A stretch of 64,000 bases of DNA, taken from assembly GCF_040438925.1 (NCBI RefSeq), contig NZ_CP159258.1, positions 4,906,501 through 4,970,500 on the forward strand, written 5' to 3'. Source of the stretch: Pseudomonas sp. MYb327. GTDB taxonomy: Bacteria > Pseudomonadota > Gammaproteobacteria > Pseudomonadales > Pseudomonadaceae. This document shows positions 61,791 to 64,000 of the stretch, piece after piece. Within the stretch, counting starts at the first letter, position 1; every line of letters starts with the position of its first letter. A model generated the notes under the pieces. That model had not been told where the DNA came from. It searched no databases and saw only the letters and a list, made by a program, of their open reading frames with translations. The position numbers and the translations under genes are program-made.

Positions 61791-64000
61791 TTACCGCACT
61801 TCTTTTTTCGGCTCGTGAATCCTGTACCAGGCCACATACAGCGCTGGCAAAAACAGCAGCGTCAGCAGGGTGGCGACAATGATCCCGCCGATCATCGCGT
61901 AGGCCATCGGCCCCCAGAACACTTCCCGGGCAATCGGGATCATGCCCAGGCTCGCCGCCGCAGCAGTCAGAAGAATTGGGCGTCGTCGATGTTCGGTGGC
62001 CTCCACCACGGCATCCCAGGGTGAAGACCCTTCCGCCACGAACGCGTCGATCTGGGTCACCAGGATCACCGAGTTACGGATGATGATGCCGATCAGCGCC
62101 AGGATGCCGAGGATCGCCACGAAGCCCATCGGCGTTCCCGTCGGCACCAGCGCCAGCACCACGCCAATCAAGCCAAGCGGCGCGACGCTGGCCACCAGGA
62201 ACATCTTCTGCACGCTGTGCAGCTGAATCATCAGGAAAGTGGCCATCAGGAACACCATCAACGGCACGACCTGGTTGATCGGCCCTTGGGCCTTGGCGCT
62301 TTCCTCCACCGTACCGCCCGTGGCGACCTTGTACCCTGCCGGCAAACCGGCGGCGAAGGTGTCGATGTCCGGCCTCAGCAGTTTCACCAGGTCGGTTGGC
62401 TGGATATCACCGACCACCGCGGTCTTGATGGTGATCGTCGGTTTGCGGTCGCGACGCCATACCAGCGGTTGCTCCAACTCGTAACGCACGGTGGCAAACG
62501 CCAGCAGCGGAATCGAGGTGCCACCCGGGGTGAGGATCTGCAGGTTCTGCAGGGTTTCCGGCGAACCCCGTTCGGCGTCCACCGCGCGACCGACCACGTT
62601 GATCAGGTAGATGTCATCGTCGACTTGAGTCACGGTCGAACCGCTGACGATGCCGTTCATCAGGTTCGCCACGTCTTCGGACGACAAGCCAAGTTGCCGT
62701 GCCTTGTCCTGGGCGATGTCGATGCGCAGTACTTTGCCGGGCTCGTTCCAGTCGTAAATGATTTCGCCGACGTGCGGGTTTTTGTCCAGCACAGTAGCCA
62801 GATCGATGGCGTGCTTGCGTACCTGGTCGATGTCCGGGCCACTGACGCGATACTGGATCGGCCGGCCCACGGGTGGCCCCATCTCCAGCGCTTGCACGAA
62901 ACTGCCGATGCCGACGAAGTCTTGCCGCAGGCGCTCACGCAGGCGCTCACTGAGGGCTGTGCGCGTCTCGAAGTCTTTGCTGACGATCACCAGCTGCGCG
63001 TAGTAAGGGTTCTGCAGTTGCTGGTCGAGGGGCAGGTAGAAACGAATCGCGCCTTGGCCAACGTAGGTACTCCAGCGCACGATGTCGGGATCGCCCTTGA
63101 GCGTCGCTTCAAGCTTGTCCACGGCTCGGCGGGTTTCATCGATGGAGGCATTTTGCGGCAGGTTCAAGTCCACGAGAATTTCCGGGCGATCCGAGGCCGG
63201 GAAGAACTGGTTTTGCACAAAGCGCATGCCGAAAACCGACAAACCGAAAATCAGCACGGTGATGCCAATCGCCCACCAGCGATTGCGCATGCACCACAGC
63301 AGCCCGCCATTGAAGGCGCGTCCCAGGCGCCCTGGCTCGGCCGAGTGCGGTTTTACATTGACGCTGAGGATGTGCACACCGATCACCGGGGCGAACAGCA
63401 CCGCCACCACCCACGAGACCAACATGGCCACGGCAATCACCGCAAACAGGGTGAAGGTGTATTCACCGGCCGAGCTGCCATTGAGACCAATGGGTACGAA
63501 ACCCGCCACCGTCACCAGGGTACCCGTGAGCATCGGGAAGGCGGTCGAGGTGTAGGCAAAGGTCGCGGCTTGCTCCTTGGTGTCGCCCAACTCCAGGCGC
63601 GAGACCATCATCTCGACCGTGATCATCGCGTCATCCACCAGCAGGCCCAGTGCGATGATCAGCGCACCGAGTGAAATCCGCTGCATGGTGATGCCGCTGT
63701 ATTCCATGAACACGAACACCATCGCCAGCACCAGCGGGATCGAGCACGCCACCACCAGACCTGCACGCACGCCAAGGCTGATGAAGCTGACCACCAACAC
63801 GATCACCACGGCTTCGAACAACGCGCTGGTGAAACCGCCAACGGCTGCCTCCACCACCACAGACTGATCGGACACGTTGTGCACGCCAACGCCCACCGGC
63901 AGATTGGCCGTCAGTTCGCTCACGCGCTGGTGCAGGGCCTTGCCGAACTCCTGAATGTTGCCGCCCGCTTGCATGGCAATGGCCAGGCCGATGGCGGGTT
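61791..64000 (-). CDS. RND efflux transporter permease, C-terminal part (runs off the edge)
   Basis: About 736 residues of an inner-membrane RND pump are visible; the frame continues past 64000. TM4 carries the proton-relay Asp pair (LGLLVDDAMITVEMM); further seen are the second periplasmic loop with GPDIDQV and the four C-terminal transmembrane helices (GTPMGFVAILGILALIGIIIRNSVILV). The total length would be near 1,000 residues. The subgroup looks like TriC/MdtB-type drug pumps rather than heavy-metal CzcA, but this is tentative. The membrane-fusion protein gene would be expected beyond the right edge. Confidence 0.9.
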   Translation of the reverse strand, partial: PAIGLAIAMQAGGNIQEFGKALHQRVSELTANLPVGVGVHNVSDQSVVVEAAVGGFTSALFEAVVIVLVVSFISLGVRAGLVVACSIPLVLAMVFVFMEYSGITMQRISLGALIIALGLLVDDAMITVEMMVSRLELGDTKEQAATFAYTSTAFPMLTGTLVTVAGFVPIGLNGSSAGEYTFTLFAVIAVAMLVSWVVAVLFAPVIGVHILSVNVKPHSAEPGRLGRAFNGGLLWCMRNRWWAIGITVLIFGLSVFGMRFVQNQFFPASDRPEILVDLNLPQNASIDETRRAVDKLEATLKGDPDIVRWSTYVGQGAIRFYLPLDQQLQNPYYAQLVIVSKDFETRTALSERLRERLRQDFVGIGSFVQALEMGPPVGRPIQYRVSGPDIDQVRKHAIDLATVLDKNPHVGEIIYDWNEPGKVLRIDIAQDKARQLGLSSEDVANLMNGIVSGSTVTQVDDDIYLINVVGRAVDAERGSPETLQNLQILTPGGTSIPLLAFATVRYELEQPLVWRRDRKPTITIKTAVVGDIQPTDLVKLLRPDIDTFAAGLPAGYKVATGGTVEESAKAQGPINQVVPLMVFLMATFLMIQLHSVQKMFLVASVAPLGLIGVVLALVPTGTPMGFVAILGILALIGIIIRNSVILVTQIDAFVAEGSSPWDAVVEATEHRRRPILLTAAAASLGMIPIAREVFWGPMAYAMIGGIIVATLLTLLFLPALYVAWYRIHEPKKEVR

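Overview
The window is chromosomal DNA from a gamma-proteobacterium, almost certainly a fluorescens-group Pseudomonas. The grounds are high GC, third-position GC/C-rich codons, many Pseudomonas-type REP palindromes between genes, and gene order. From memory of the P. aeruginosa map, the blocks rmlC-dctB-dctD, cysQ-nudE-yrfG-LysM/BON-LysR-fdhD-oxidoreductase, thioesterase-3-hydroxyacyl-CoA dehydrogenase, pckA-hslO-hslR-rimB-rimK and envZ/ompR(amgS/amgR)-tex-thioesterase-gshA occur in the same order there. I see no prophage, transposase, CRISPR array, rRNA or tRNA.

Layout. 1-4.0 kb: end of an unknown gene, an M48 metalloprotease lipoprotein, an OprD-type porin with a likely small transcript or attenuator in front of it, and a 70-residue conserved small protein. 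4.0-9.3 kb: agmatine degradation (aguA, aguB) followed on the same strand by a 970-residue kinase / degenerate peptidase / class III aminotransferase fusion. 9.4-13.7 kb: an orphan rfbC, the dicarboxylate two-component pair dctB-dctD and a thioesterase. 13.8-21.7 kb: cysQ-nudE, yrfG, a LysM/BON protein, then LysR regulator-fdhD-molybdopterin oxidoreductase and a glycine-zipper protein. 21.8-26.3 kb: thioesterase and 3-hydroxyacyl-CoA dehydrogenase, a RecQ helicase and a small unknown gene. 26.4-26.9 kb: a decayed DUF1493 gene. 26.9-38.9 kb: conserved housekeeping core (pckA, hslO, hslR, a micro-ORF, rimB, rimK, envZ/ompR, tex, thioesterase, gshA).

39-61 kb is rich in sulfur genes and looks accessory: tauABCD (taurine uptake and desulfonation), a serine acetyltransferase (epsC), D-cysteine desulfhydrase with a cystine ABC transporter, two tandem SfnB-type flavin oxidoreductases with an LLM-class monooxygenase, and a MetQNI-type importer. 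Non-sulfur genes are interspersed: an aldo/keto reductase, a LysR gene broken by an amber codon next to a short-chain dehydrogenase, betT with a BetI-like operator, and an unknown protein made of two tandem homologous domains behind an AT-rich promoter region. The AT-rich leaders before tauA, the cystine operon and the first sfnB gene each hold a short inverted repeat, which suggests shared control by sulfur supply (inference). The window ends with a SAM methyltransferase and the C-terminal part of an RND efflux pump.

The best candidates for something not well described are the 46-codon ORF whose stop overlaps the TTG start of rimB, the promoter-terminator unit upstream of oprD, the kinase-phospholyase fusion, and the two-domain unknown protein at 53.3 kb. 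Nothing here is clearly a wholly new system.
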